Source of the DNA: Cyclaneusma minus
Lineage: Eukaryota > Ascomycota > Leotiomycetes > Marthamycetales > Marthamycetaceae
Reading direction: 5' to 3'
NCBI GenBank assembly: GCA_037179335.1
Contig: JAKZHN010000013.1
Location: 1-64,000, forward strand
Length of the DNA stretch: 64,000 nt
The notes under the pieces are model-generated. The model was given only the letters and a program-made list of their open reading frames with translations. It searched no databases and had not been told where the DNA came from. Both the position numbers and the translations under genes were made by a program. This document shows, piece after piece, positions 33,497 to 45,256 of the stretch. Numbering within the stretch: position 1 is the first letter of the stretch; each line of letters begins with the position of its first letter.

Positions 33497-34149
33497 TGTT
33501 TATCGCAATCAACGCACGTAATGCTGATTTGATGCTCCAAAATTGGGTATTGCGGTATTTAACCAGCGACAATGGTTGCGGGAAATTGCCACAACAAAAT
33601 CTGGAAACACAAAGCTGGTCCCTTCAAACAACGACACTCGCTTCGAGCACTCTCGTGCAGTCGTTGCCCACGGAAGGGAGATCTTCATTTTACCGAGTGA
33701 CCGAATCACAATTACAATTGTCTACCTATCCGTCATCTGTTCTCCTTTCCCGAGCAAGGAAATGAATGTCGCTGCAGCATACCCTACCTCAAGCCGACAA
33801 TCCATACCCAAAAAGAGACCTCGCCGTTCTCGCAACAGCAACACACATTGTCGACAGCAGATCTTCGTCACTGGCAGCACTTAGGCCACAAACGCATACT
33901 ATTTTGTTCACTACATAGGGCTCTTGTCAAGGTTATCTCTGCGTGGCCGACGAAGTCACGAATCAGGATCTCCGGTCTCCATGATCCTGAAAAGAAAAAT
34001 AGACTGATAGTATGCAACACACAAATTCTGGGACCACGGTTGATGCCGACACACCGTCACACGTTTGCTGGTGGGGCATGGGGATGTCATCGCATCGTCA
34101 GGGTGTTATCTTCAATGGGTGATGGATTTAGTCCTTGAGAGAAAGAAAA

Positions 34150-36150
34150 CAAGTCCAGAAGTCCAGTGCCTTTTATACGGTATAGGGTACCTAGATCCTC
34201 GGAGACGTGACCGTACTACGTAAGATGAGCGTGGTATTCAGGCATAGTGGCTGGTGATTGGTCACGCGTGCCGGTTCTAGAGTAGCGATGTATATAAATA
34301 GCAAACACCCCATGGTTCTGTTTCTCGATTCATAGAGCGTTAGGACTATGGGCGAGCGTACTCTACATGAGGCCCGCGTCAGCCAGCAAGAAGCATCTGT
34401 ACCCAGTCAGCCTCGGGGAAGAGGTATCGGGTGGCTTGGTAGATATTATATATACAATCTCTAGCCCGCTGTTTGCCATACTGGTAGGTTTCCACGGACA
34501 GTTATTATTATCGACAGCGACAGCGACAGCGACAGCAGATACTGCTTGATGGCAATAGCAGGTTTCGTCGACAGTAGGCGTCACCAAGTACCGACAGGGA
34601 CCGTCAGATTTCCATCTGTCAGTACACTTCCTCTGCAAAAGCAGTCGACTACCTTATAGACAAAATACTGCGTTCGAAAGTCCGCGCTTTGGGAAATCAA
34701 ACCGTCAAACTCACACTCATATTGAGACTTGAGTAGTTATCTCATGTAGTCTGTCTTTGTCTCTCTTTATGCAATCTTTCCTGAAAAAGCAAAGAGGTCT
34801 AGAATTCTAAAATCTCTTTTATAGATAGCTTGGCTTATGGGCTTAGGTATGCACATTAAGGTTTGAGACTAAAGCTGTGACGCACGGGGGGATCGTAGCG
34901 GGGATGGGGTAGATGGGGTATAAAAGGGCCTTCGTCTTCTCGCTTTCTCCATTAACACCTTTCTGTCCGAAGCGGGCTTCCCATGGGATTGCAAGCTCTG
35001 TGATTGTTAGGCTTGTGGCGAGTGTTTGCGGTGCTGTTCTTTACGAGCGAGTAAATGCGTTTGTATGGATGTGTTTTTTGTGATCGTTTGGGTTCAGTTT
35101 GATGGCACTCATTAACCAGGTTGCTAGATGGTGTGCTATTTCTCGACAACAGGGATGTGCTAGCGACGGCAGGGTTTGTCGACAGTGACAGCTAGATTCC
35201 TTCTCATCAAGTGATAGATTTTCGAAGTGTGTGGGTGACAAGAGAGATTTGACTTCGACACGCTTCTAGGTATGTCTGACTCGTGGTGGCTGGCTGCTGT
35301 TACGGCGTAGGTCGAGGTCGGGAGTCAGAGGAATATCCACATCCATCGTGACAGGTGATCTTAAGGTTTTCACACAGGGTTATAGAAGGATTATATACAT
35401 GTAGTAATACTGGCCGGTGCCAAGCTGAGGCTCAGCCAAGGTCATGGATATGGTCACGGGGTGGTGTCGTGACAGTTGTCGTCCGTGAGATTTCCATAGA
35501 AGAAGATAAGAAATGAAGTAATCAGAAATTCTCATCGTTCGGGGGCTGGACTATACAAGGATGCAATCGAGTGACCAGATGCACGTGCAAACCACAACGT
35601 TTGGTGAATGGGGAGAAGAAACAGGGAGTGGACGTGGAGTTCATTTAGGTACCATTTATATAATCAGTACGCTTTCAGCCAGCGAGTCAGCGACCAAATT
35701 ACAAACGCAGGAGTGCCACTTCGGATGCAGGGACTTTCGGTCCAGGATCGAAAGCTGGAAAGATTACCTCCAGGCGTGCGAGCGCTGGTAAATAGGTAAT
35801 CTTTTGAGGCGGCCTAGCAAGACGTCCACTGCAAGAAATTTCAGCAGTACAAACACTGAATGACAGCAGGAGAACCTCTTGACAGTATTTCTGTGCAGAG
35901 GCGCTCGAACAACCTGTCATTTCGTACGAGAGAAGTCGGTACTTTGAGAATGACATTATAAAGCCAGGGCCGGGAGAGTTAGAACTGAATGTGACGAGAC
36001 CTAGGTAAGCTTAGCTTGTTGCTCATGGGAGAAGCAATCGTAAACGCAGGGATTTGGCTCTTGGCTGATGCTTGTTGCTTGGCTTGCTGTGACTGAAGAA
36101 AGGCAAAAAGAAGGTGGAAGTCTTGGATTATTTATAGGGGCCAAGAAATG
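34150..36150. promoter_or_regulatory. Non-coding field with several TATA boxes
   Basis: Strong TATA boxes occur at 34291-34300, 34919-34926, 35657-35665 and 35956-35963 (plus) and 36129-36136 (minus), but no substantial reading frame follows any of them. A (CGACAG)4 run sits at 34512-34537. The box at 35657 shares a preceding TAGGTACCA with module A at 43.5 kb. The box at 34919 is followed by AAGGGCCTTC, as in module D. These may be promoters of non-coding transcripts or remnants of the same module family. Confidence 0.45.
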
Positions 36151-36399
36151 TGAGAGTGACCTCTTATCAAAGGATGAAATGACAACAGAGTCAACTTGTG
36201 GCGGTAGAAGAGACGGGTGGTAGTGCAAATAAGCAAGTGGTTTGACTGCGGAACGCACTCTCTGAAATTGAACCAGGAATCGAGCCTGGGACGGAGTCAT
36301 CTCGAACAACTCTTAACTTGTAAGGTTCCCTGTCGAGTGTTAGCTTTAGGATCAGTGAATCAGGCGACGGTGGAAAATCAGAACCCCAGGAGTTTGGAA

Positions 36400-36510
36400 G
36401 AATCTTAGTAATTGGGATTATGACAAGTAATTAGGAATATCGACAGTGATTAGGATCCAGGACCCTGAAATATTCCAGGCAATCAGGAACATTCGCAGCC
36501 ATTAAGATCC
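36400..36510. repeat. Degenerate 19-bp-period minisatellite, array 3
   Basis: Five to six degenerate units, such as gaatatcgacagtgattag and aatattccaggcaatcag, keep the 18-19-bp spacing of arrays 1 and 2. The array is about 150 bp beyond the PPR gene stop codon. Confidence 0.7.
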
Positions 36511-36657
36511 GAGCGACGGAACTCGGCCAAGACAGCGAGACTCAAGCAGACAAGAGGTCATGCTAGACGAAATAGACGTCTCTGATATTCGGAAACACCA
36601 CTATACAAGAATATCAACATACCATCTTTCTCATATACAAGCCAAGCCCCCTCTATC

Positions 36658-38660
36658 TCACCACCCCTCAATCGCCTCTTCCACCCGTGTCGGTCCACTA
36701 CTCAACTCCCTTTCCTTCCCCAATTCCCTCAAACACCAATCCCGAAACTTCTTCTTTCCCGGTTCTGACTCAGTTCCATGCTCCATATACAAGTCCAGCA
36801 CCCTCCTCACATTCTCCTCCTCATCCCCCTTCATCACTAGCGTCCGCGCCAACATGCGCAGCGTCATACTCCTCGGTATAAACCCCGAATCCATCATCTC
36901 CTCCATATACAACAACGCATCGCCCACATCTTCCCTTCTCTGCAAACAACATATGACTAGTCTGTCATACGTAAGCTGATCAGGCTTCATTTTCAGCTCA
37001 TACATTTCAGACGCTATGAACATAGCGTGTGCCTTTCGACCTGGTCGCTTGGACACGTATTGTAAAAGGATGTTGAAAGTCTCCGTATTTGGTCCGGCAC
37101 TGCAGACTTCATGCAGCTTCTTGTACAGTTCCAGCGGATCCGGAAAGCCATGATTATTCGGATCAGCACGTCCAGAATCCCCTTCAAACTGCGCCGGCTC
37201 GCTGCGCAAATTCGACACTAGCGAACAACCCCTGAGCAGCGCGTTGAAAGCCGCGGTAGGGATGTTCTGGCCTTCTTCTTTGAGCTTTTCCAAGATGGAA
37301 AAGGCTTTGTTGGCGAGGAAGCGTGAGGAGGATAGGGTTTTGACGAGACTGCAGATTGTGCTTTCGTCGGGTTCGAGGCCCGCGCGTTTCATGATGCAGA
37401 GGATGCGAAAGCAGGTCGTGAGGTCCGAGACATTATGGCTGTCTTCGTAGGTGTCGAGGAGCGCTTCGTAGTGGTGAGCGTCGAGCTTAACGCCGCGTTG
37501 AGTGAGGAGTCGGATTACTTTAGTGGCAAGGCCAGGGTCGTGATAGCGGGCTGCCGTGTTGAGGATGTTGAGACACATGCCGTCGGAAGGCAGGATCTTT
37601 TCCGACTCGACACATTGGTTCCAGATATACCGGATGCCTTCGTACTGCAAAGAAATCAGCCAGCTGTCCTACGAAACCAGGTTTTTGGGCAGACTCACGT
37701 AGTATTTCCTACTAAATGTGTCCAAAGCATAATACCACACATTTGGCGAGATAGGCTCTCGAGTGTTTTCAACTCGATATTGGAACATGACCAGAATCTC
37801 GTCCAAGTACCCTGTCTCGCAGAGGAGGTAGGTGAAGATGTCGTACAAATAGGGACGAATATGCATGCCAGCCCGCTGCATTTCCTCCAGCTTGTCCATA
37901 GCCAGTTCGTATTGCCGTTCCCGAAGAAGGCCCAGCACGACGCAATGCATGTCGTCGAAGGTGAGTGTAAACCATCTTTCCTTCATCTCTTTCAGGATCT
38001 GGTTGCGGAAGATATAGTCCGGATGAACAGCGAGGACCTAATGGATGACTGTCAGCAAGCTTGCCCGGTCGAGTAGGTAAGACGAAAATTCATGGTATCT
38101 CCTACATGTAGCACACTGTTGTATAGCGCAGCATCTGGAGTAATAGACATCTCGTGCATCTCTTGTAGCAGGGTCTTCACAGTTTCCACCGAGCCATTGA
38201 CTGGGTCGGCATTTGCGCGAATGAGCACATCGTAATGTAGTGTAGTCGGCGGATCCCCTTTCTCTATGATCAGGAAGTCAACGATGGCGGCTACTCGATG
38301 ATAGTGACTTGGCAATGCTCTGGACTCGCGGAGCTTGTCGTGAAGCTGCTTGTTGCTACTTCGACTGATTGCCTGGTCGAGTTTGAACCGGGTGGTGACT
38401 TGGTCGGCTTCTGGGCTTTGTCCTTCGCTGGTGTTTACGGCTCCGACTGTTTCGTTCCATCTTGCTACATCTCCCGTTACGGTTCGAATCTGCTGGTAAC
38501 TGGAGCTTCGAGCTGCATTGTTGCGTAGTCGAGGTCTTGGCCGGCGAGGTATGGAGGCCAAGGATGAGCGGCTCTTGACCAAATGCGCAGAGGCAATTGA
38601 GTCAATTGATGGGCATAGACATCGCCAAAGCCCATCGACCACAATGCGCGGTGCGGTCAT
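36658..38660 (-). CDS. Pentatricopeptide repeat (PPR) protein, probably mitochondrial
   Basis: Three exons (38106-38660, 37699-38037, 36658-37644), all in phase, with introns of 68 and 54 bp, give 626 aa. The N-terminal 65 residues are rich in Arg and Ser and almost free of acidic residues (SSLASIPRRPRPRLRNNAARSS), as in a mitochondrial presequence. PPR-type helical pairs follow through the rest: LHYDVLIRANADP, ITPDAALYNSVLHV, LEPDESTICSLVKTL, AGPNTETFNILLQYV and MKPDQLTYDRLVICC. Fungal PPR proteins bind organellar RNA to control stability, processing or translation. The RNA target cannot be inferred. Confidence 0.88.
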
Positions 38661-39114
38661 TAGGTTGTTATCGAGTCGTAGGATGAATATCTATCCGTGA
38701 AGCTTAGGATTTTGAGATCGTGCATTTGAAAATGTGTCAGCCTTGCCTGACCACGTGACAAGGCTGTGGGGGTACGTTGAGCATACTTTGAGCAATTCAT
38801 TCGATCATCATTGGATTTAGGCATGAAGAGGATATTTGAAGCAGTTGTGCTAGTTATGAGAGGCTTCTCATGCGATTGAATTTCAAAAATAGGGGGGGCT
38901 GTGTCTAGGGTAGCATTTCCAGCTTACAGCAAAGACGGAGGCTCTTCAAAGGCCATATCCCATGCTTGTGTATCAGTCCGAGGAGTGACTTGCTCTTCCG
39001 CGTGTCCCAGGGCGTTGTCAGCGGGGCTGTTCGTCTCCCGTGGCGGTTGATCGGTCCGAAAACCGTCAATACCGTTTCTTCATATCCTGAGCATTTCCCC
39101 ATGGCTCAGCATCT
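38661..39114. other. Intergenic between PPR and LSM4
   Basis: About 450 bp between the PPR start codon and the LSM4 stop codon. A CACGTGAC core lies near 38752. I see no gene. Confidence 0.5.
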
Positions 39115-39716
39115 TCATGCTCCCCGACCTCTGCCACGGCCACCCCTTCCTCCGCCTCTGCCACCACGGCCTCGGTCGCCACCTCTGTTCGAGTCGCCTC
39201 GTCCTCCGCGATGTCCGCCACGATATCCTCTGTCGGTGTGATGTTGCTCCTTCACCAGATCGATGATCTCATCCGGTACCCGTAGGTATTTGATCTAGGT
39301 GACGTTCGTCAGCAATCGGCAGCACACAGGGACCGGGCATTGTCGCATACATTGTTGCCCTTGACGTAACATTCTGCCATGCGCAGGAACTTGTCGCCTT
39401 CCTTTACCAAACGCGATTAGCCATGATCTCCGAATGCGCCGCATCGCATTGAGCGCGAAGTGGCGCAGCTCTTAGTTCACAGAGACACCACATACCGCGG
39501 ATGTCTGGACCACCTCCTTCAGGGTCAAGTTCATCCAGGTGTCGCAAGTCACCAGGTGGCCGTTGAGGGTTTCGCCGCTCTTGAGCTCGACGAGCATAGG
39601 CTGGCCATGGGCGGCGTTCAGAAGGCCGAGGGGCAGCTAAAGCGTGTCAGCAGTCGTCGCGCAAGCCAGAGCGACGGATCTCGAGGAGCTCTGGTAGGGC
39701 CATTCGCACTCACCAT
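39115..39716 (-). CDS. LSM4: U6 snRNA-associated Sm-like protein LSm4
   Basis: Four exons (39714-39716, 39496-39636, 39351-39401, 39115-39294) give 124 aa. Exon 1 is the ATG alone (donor GTGAGT), and all junctions are in frame. The Sm fold is complete: LPLGLLNAAHGQPMLVELKS, GETLNGHLVTCDTWMNLTL (Sm1), then VKGNNIKYLRVPDEIID (Sm2). The tail is an RGG/GRG-rich segment, as in fungal Lsm4. It is part of the Lsm1-7 ring (mRNA decapping, P-bodies) and the Lsm2-8 ring (U6 snRNA). The RGG tail is a likely arginine-methylation and condensation site. It is one of the most intron-dense small genes here and is easily missed because no exon exceeds 180 bp. Confidence 0.95.
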
Positions 39717-40505
39717 GATGGGACAAGGATGCTGGGTAAAGTGAGGCTACAGCATTGTCCGTGTTTTGATAGTGGAGGTGCTGTTGGCAGGCTTGGATCG
39801 CCGTAGAAGCTCAGCCTTGCGCGTCACGTGATGCGATAGTTGAGTTTGCCGAAGTTTTAGCGTCCAGAACTGTTCTATCTTCTCTTTTTTCTCCGTCTTC
39901 GAATTTAACTCTCCTTTCAACAGAAAAGGCTCCCCTCACTCACCACGACATACATGGAATTGATATCACACTAACTCTTCAAATCACTCTACCGAAGCCT
40001 CGGCTTCGACGGCTGGGCGACCGTCGATCATAGAAAAAAGAGTAAAGGCCAAGGATGCTGACGATGAAATCTGGCGCGAGCATCAGCGGCGTCGTTATCG
40101 AAGCCCGACGACGAGATTTCCTTCACTCAAACGGCTGGGAAGCCGCGCAACAACTCCACTCTGCAATGCCAAGCTTCGAAGCCCTTGGCGCTGAAAACCC
40201 GGAGAAGCTCCCCATGTTCGTCCAAAGCAGTTAGCGGAGCGGCGGCGGTACACGCGTCCCGCTGCCATCACGTTGCAGACAGGGGGCGAAGCATCGGCGC
40301 TGTCCTCCATGGCGCGCACGTAATGCCCGCGTGGGGGATGGATCAAAAGCAGCCTTGCTCTCTCATCAGACGGTAGGCGACTCTCAAGCTGTTTTCTCTA
40401 TCCATTCCGCTCTCTCACTGCTGCCCTTCGTTCCTGACATCCGACCATTTCACTTTTCTGTCTCAACTTCTACATTGATTTGGCCGTTCGGTCACTGCCG
40501 CCATC
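39717..40505. promoter_or_regulatory. Divergent region between LSM4 and the His-rich gene
   Basis: About 790 bp between divergent start codons. Only short frames on both strands are present, with no clear TATA box. It should contain both promoters. Confidence 0.45.
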
Positions 40506-42523
40506 ATGCGTGGCATTTTTCAGGCGGGTGTCTTGTTGGCGCCGGCGCTCGCAAGCGCCTTCGTCCTGCCCGACGACGCTGTGAGCAAATCAACCAAGGA
40601 CTTGAACATCCCCGATGATTTCGTTCCAGGTAACAGATCTCTCATCTTGTCACATGGAATTGTTGCTTATAAAAAGTAGCCCGCGATGTTTCTACCGAAA
40701 AGAGTGCTATCTTTGATATCGAGGACCCCGCGAAGGACAAGCCCCATGATACTGTCGCCCACGTATCACATCATCACTCCAAACCCATGGAGCCAGCATG
40801 GATTGTTGTCGAGAAGGAAATGGTGGCAGAGGGCGACGACGAGGCTGAGCTTGCTTGGTTGAAGGACGAGGTCAGGAGATTGAAGCATATGATCCATGAG
40901 AAAGAGAGGGCTATCGGACACCGCCACGGCGAGGAAATGCACAAAGACATCTACGACTGCGACAACCTCAAGTGTGTCATCCGATCAGCCTACCGCAGCG
41001 TTCGTGGCGCCATGCCGTTCGGAAAGCAAGGACACCACTGCGAAGATGACGAAGAGTTCCCGAAGATGTCCATGGACATGCACAAGAACGGCACTCACCC
41101 ACACAAGCCCAAGGGACCAGAAGGACCACACAAGCATCACGGCCCGCCTCCACCCCCCGGCTTCTGCCACTGCCCGCCCCCACCACCTTTTGGCAGACAC
41201 CACGGTCCACCCCCACCACACCACGGCCCTCCCCCACCTCCCCCCGGACCGCATGGACCCCACCATCCCGAGGACTCTGAGTTCCACGGCCATGAGCATG
41301 AGCACCATGGCCCAAAGCCCGACTTTGATGAGGCCGAGGGTAAGCATTTCGGCGACTCCAAGGGCAAGCACCACAAGGGCGAGCACCACAGAGGAGAGCA
41401 CAAAGAGGAGCATGGTGACTTTAAGCCCGAGCATCATCACGGTGAAGACGAGCATGAGCACCACGGCCCCAAGCCAAAACACCACAATGGCGGCGAGCAC
41501 AAGGAGGAGCACGGCGAATTCCATCACAACGAGGACGAGCATGAGCATCACGGACCCAAGCCAAAGCCCAAGCATCATGAGGGCGAACGCAAAGGTGCTA
41601 AAGAGGAGCACATGCCAAAGTCCCACCACCACGAGGAGGAGCACGACGGTGAGAGCAGAGCTGATTTTGGCATGGGTAAGCACCACGGCCCAAAGCCTCA
41701 CTTTGGCGGCCCGGAAGAACACCAGGAACATCACCATGAAGCTGGCGAACACTATGGACCTGCCCCTCCACACCGTGAGGAATCTGAGATGAAGTCCATG
41801 CACATGCCTCCTCCACCTCCCCGTGAAGGCGAATTCGAGCACCCACACCACCCTGAACGCCCCGAAAGTCACCCCATGGACGGACCTGGATCCAAACATC
41901 ACCACCATGAAGATGAAGAAGATAAAATGCCACCCCCACCACCCCCCAGAGGCGAAGAAGGTCCCCACCCAGGCCCTCACGGCCATCCACACGGTCCTCC
42001 TCCTCCTCCACCTATGCCACATGTCGCCACCCTCTTCGGCATCGGTTTCCTCCTCGCCTTCCTAGTCCTCGCTCTCCGCCGCCGCAACTCTTCCAAGCAC
42101 GCCCTCTCTCAGCTCAGCCCTGCAGAACGCGCCCAGCTCGCCTACCTCCAGTCTTCTGCATCCCCTTTCCGCCGCTTCATGCTGCGCCTCACCGGCCGCG
42201 CCCTGCCCATTGACATGCAAGACTACGAAGAGAAGCGCAGCCTGATGCAGCGCGAATCGCTTCGCTCCGTTGTCCAGCAGGAGATCCGCGAGATGTCAAA
42301 CGCTGCCAACATGTGCAGTGAGATTGTGGCTGCTGAGGAAGGACGCATGAGGCCGAGGAGAGTGGACAGTCTTCCTGGATACGAGAGACTGCCCGCGTAT
42401 GAGGAGGATATTTACGGCAACGACGAGGGTGCTGTGGTGACAGATGGATTCGTGGGGGGCTATGAGCCGTTGGGAAGCGAGACATCGAGTGTCTTGGATG
42501 TTGGCGGCGAGAGGAAGCAGTGA
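40506..42523 (+). CDS. Histidine-rich single-pass membrane protein, putative metal binder
   Basis: Two exons (40506-40629 and 40680-42523; 50-bp intron) give 655 aa. A signal peptide covers residues 1-18 (MRGIFQAGVLLAPALASA), followed by a helical segment to about 150. From about 110 to 480 is an extreme His/Pro/Gly/Glu/Lys region with repeated HEHEHHGPKP, HHGEDEHEHHG and PPPPPGPHGPHH blocks. One membrane segment lies at about 490-510, then a basic stop (RRRNSSK) and a cytosolic tail of about 145 residues. The tail carries two LPxY motifs (LPGY, LPAY), which can bind WW-domain ubiquitin ligases. Topology implies the His region is outside the cell or in a lumen, where it could buffer or sense Zn, Ni or Cu. 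I know no characterised homologue, so the function is inference. Confidence 0.8.
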
Positions 42524-43415
42524 CTATTTGCAAGAAAGAGAGGAGTTCCTTGCTGTAAGATGATACCGATATCGACTGGACCTATACCTGAATTTCCTTG
42601 TTCGCTTCTGGAGGAATTAATATGATTCCGAGATCTCTTCTGAGATATTCTTCTTGGCCTTGTTGGTAGGGGCGGGGGGGGGGGGGATACCTTTTTGTTG
42701 CGGTTGTGGGGGTTGGAACGAGCGTGGAGGCTTCTGTGTTGTTATTTTTGCTGCGCTAGACAGAGCATGTGCATATGCTACAATACCAATTTCCTTGTCT
42801 GTTCATTATCCATCCTTCCCAAATATGCCTGTGTGGTGTAAGTCATCGCTTAAACGCTCCAACCAGGAATTGCTTGCTCTTTGAAAACTTCCTAATCGCA
42901 CGTTGCAGATGTACAGTAGGGCTGAGAGTAGCCTGTATACAGCCTGCGGTCCCTACACGGACGATGACTCGAGACCTTCCAAATGACTAGAAACAATCCC
43001 AAGTGATTGAAGCCTTCTCAAGCCTCGTGAAACACCACGAGGGCTCAACAACTTCCCGAATACATAGCACTACCCCAAGTGCTTGCTTTACTGTCGAATC
43101 CAGCCAGCACTCCCAATTCAGCAATTCTCACTCGAACACGGATTCAGCAGTCACCCTTTCTAGATCCACAGGTCCTGTTCTTCCAAGATTTAGCGACGGA
43201 ATCCCGCTGGTTGGGTTCGCGACGCGCGAAAGAATTTCGCCTGTGTCGTGACAATAGGAGGATGTAACCGGCGGCAAGTAGGGGGCCAGACGAAGATATA
43301 CTACCAGCTGCTCAAGTCGCTCGATGTGCGTCGCCTGCAGCCACATGATCCCAACCTGGCGTGCGCATCGTGGGCGACTCTCCGAGCCACCTGAGCATTC
43401 CGATGGGACTTCGAT
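42524..43415. other. Intergenic, low complexity
   Basis: No gene seen. A G14 run lies near 42672-42685, and three degenerate units of the 19-bp repeat family are at about 42973-43025. Confidence 0.5.
42973..43025. repeat. 19-bp-period repeat, short locus 4
   Basis: Two to three units (gaccttccaaatgactag, aaacaatcccaagtgattg) match the array 1 core. Confidence 0.55.
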
Positions 43416-45256
43416 GGTAGAAGAGCTCAACGACGACAGGGTCGGTCTGAGAACAAACGGAAGCCAGACAATTCGTCTACAGTGCTGACCAGGGGTTGTG
43501 TGTGTGACCTGGGAATTTGGATAGGTACCAGGTATATAAAGAGTGCTCTTTCCCTACGTTGCAGCTCTCCAAGTCAATAAGAAGTTTAGGAACGCAGCTA
43601 TGACTAAAGCAGTCCAAGCTGATAGTTGCCTCCCATTCGAATTTGGGGACCTGGGGCTTTGAGAAGTTGAGCCAATTGTTCTCGTGCGGGAAATCTGATG
43701 TGAAGATTGTAATTTGTGGGCTGGACGGCTGTAACTTTCAAATGCTCCTTGACGGTGGAAGATTTTGACGCCAGTAGAGTATTTCTATATCCAAAACTGA
43801 TCTGCTAGCGCGGATCAAGGAGCAGGGACCCTGGTCCAGGGGTCCTGTCCCACGAAGACATATATAAAGACTGCTTTTCTCCTTCTTTCCTATCTCCAAG
43901 ACAACGAACCCCTTCGCCCAAACACCATGAGCAGAACGGTTGGAGTTGCAGTGTTTGCGTCCCTCCGTATTTGGGGGCCTCGGGCCTTGAGAATATGAAT
44001 CAGGGTTCCTAGTTTTCGAAATATGGTGTGAGGACTGTGGACGAAACACTTGTGCGTTTTAGTTGGGTGTTGACGGTAGAAGAGTTCAATGACAATAGTA
44101 TAGGTCTGGAAGGGTAGATGTGACTGTTTCCTTGTCTTTACTTGGTTGGTCTGTCCGTCCCCGGCTCCGTTCTCTGTAACTATATTTAAAGAATATTTCT
44201 CCTCTGTTTGATTTCTTCTCCACGAGAACAAACAGCCGAGTTTGAGCGGAAGGGGTAGAGGAGCTGGAGGTCCCAAGTTGTACTTTGCTAGAGCCTGTGC
44301 ATTGATAGCATGGTTCAATTTTCCTCAATTCGAACGTCCGGAGCCGAGATCTTAGAACCACGCCTCGATATTTGAAGCCCTTGATGACAGCAATCTCTAC
44401 TTTCGGCGATGGCCGGAGCTCATAAAGAGCCAGGAGCCGACCGCATGGCATCCTGGGCCTCGGTAGTAAAATAACTCAACGACAACAGACTAGGTCTGTC
44501 ACGGTGGCTGTAGCTTCTGTCCGTCGAGGCTGCCTCAGTCTACCCAGGAATCATTCCGGGTCTCTTTGGTTAGCTTAGCTTCATACCAGTAGCCATGTTC
44601 AGCAGAACAGCAAGACACCTAGATATATAAGGCCTTCTCTCCCCTATGTTCAGCTTCTCTAAAGAACACAAAGTGGAAATGAAGGATGATTGAGCCACGA
44701 GCAGGGAGAGCGGCTAAAAATTGTACTTTTCCTAAACTACGCAATAAACAACCTGGGACTCTTAGTAGGAAAGTCTGACGTTAGACTATCAAAGCTGTTA
44801 GATAGTTTACATGTTCTTATGGCTATATACTCGGGACTTGGCAGCAGGGGGGTTTAACGGTGGTATAGTATGCTTACGACAGCCGCTGTCGGACTTGGAG
44901 TGCCGTACAGATATTGTGTTCAGTGAACCTTTCTGGTGTACTCCTCAGTCAGCTGACCCATATTCCATACAAGAAGCACTATATAAAGCTTGCTTTTCCT
45001 GACTACTTTGAATCCCAAGGAAAAAGGTGTGCGTTCGCAAGGGAAAAGGTGTGCGTACGACGAAATAACGGGTCTCACAAGGCTTTTCAATCTTCAAGAG
45101 TTCATGGTTTGATCACCTGATCAAATCTCCCTAGCGCAAAATGTAGTGGAAAATGGGGATTGAAAGCTCGGAGCAAGTTTCTGTGTGTTGTTGTTAGGTA
45201 GAGTGGGCTTATAGAAACAAACAGTAGAAATATTCGACGACAACAGGGCATGCTGA
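43416..45256 (+). repeat. Tandem array of five degenerate promoter-like modules
   Basis: Modules of about 320-450 bp each carry a TATA box (43533, 43861, 44181, 44634, 44980) followed by a pyrimidine-rich, probable initiator stretch (tgcttttctccttc or ggccttctctccc). Most begin with a shared head: ggtagaagagctcaacgacgacaggg at 43416, ggtagaagagttcaatgac at 44075, ggtagtaaaataactcaacgac at 44462, and agtagaaatattcgacgacaacaggg at 45223. The downstream halves of modules A and B also align (tttggggacctggggctttgagaa versus tttgggggcctcgggccttgagaa). No module contains a convincing protein frame. Confidence 0.65.

Larger units (their letters stand above)
33497..36657. other. Intergenic between tRNA-Gly and the PPR gene
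   Basis: No protein gene is supportable. It contains the TATA-rich field described separately and 19-bp-repeat array 3 near its right end. Confidence 0.5.

Noticed and set aside
32728..33765. 345-codon plus frame
   Set aside because: It passes through tRNA-Gly in antisense and has no domain.
34363..34638. Short frames around TATA boxes in the 34-36 kb field
   Set aside because: Too short, no conserved features, and not placed consistently relative to the TATA boxes.
36258..36340. tRNA-like sequence (T-arm-like CCAGG-CTCGATT-CCTGG on minus; ACTCTTAAC on plus)
   Set aside because: A B-box-like core and a tRNA-Lys-like anticodon loop are present, but no acceptor or D stem can be folded on either strand. 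At most it is a decayed tRNA.
40985..42022. 345-codon minus-strand frame opposite the His-rich gene
   Set aside because: It is the antisense of the CAC/CAT-rich repeats, giving a meaningless Val/Met/Leu/Trp-rich string. The plus strand has a signal peptide, intron and TM.
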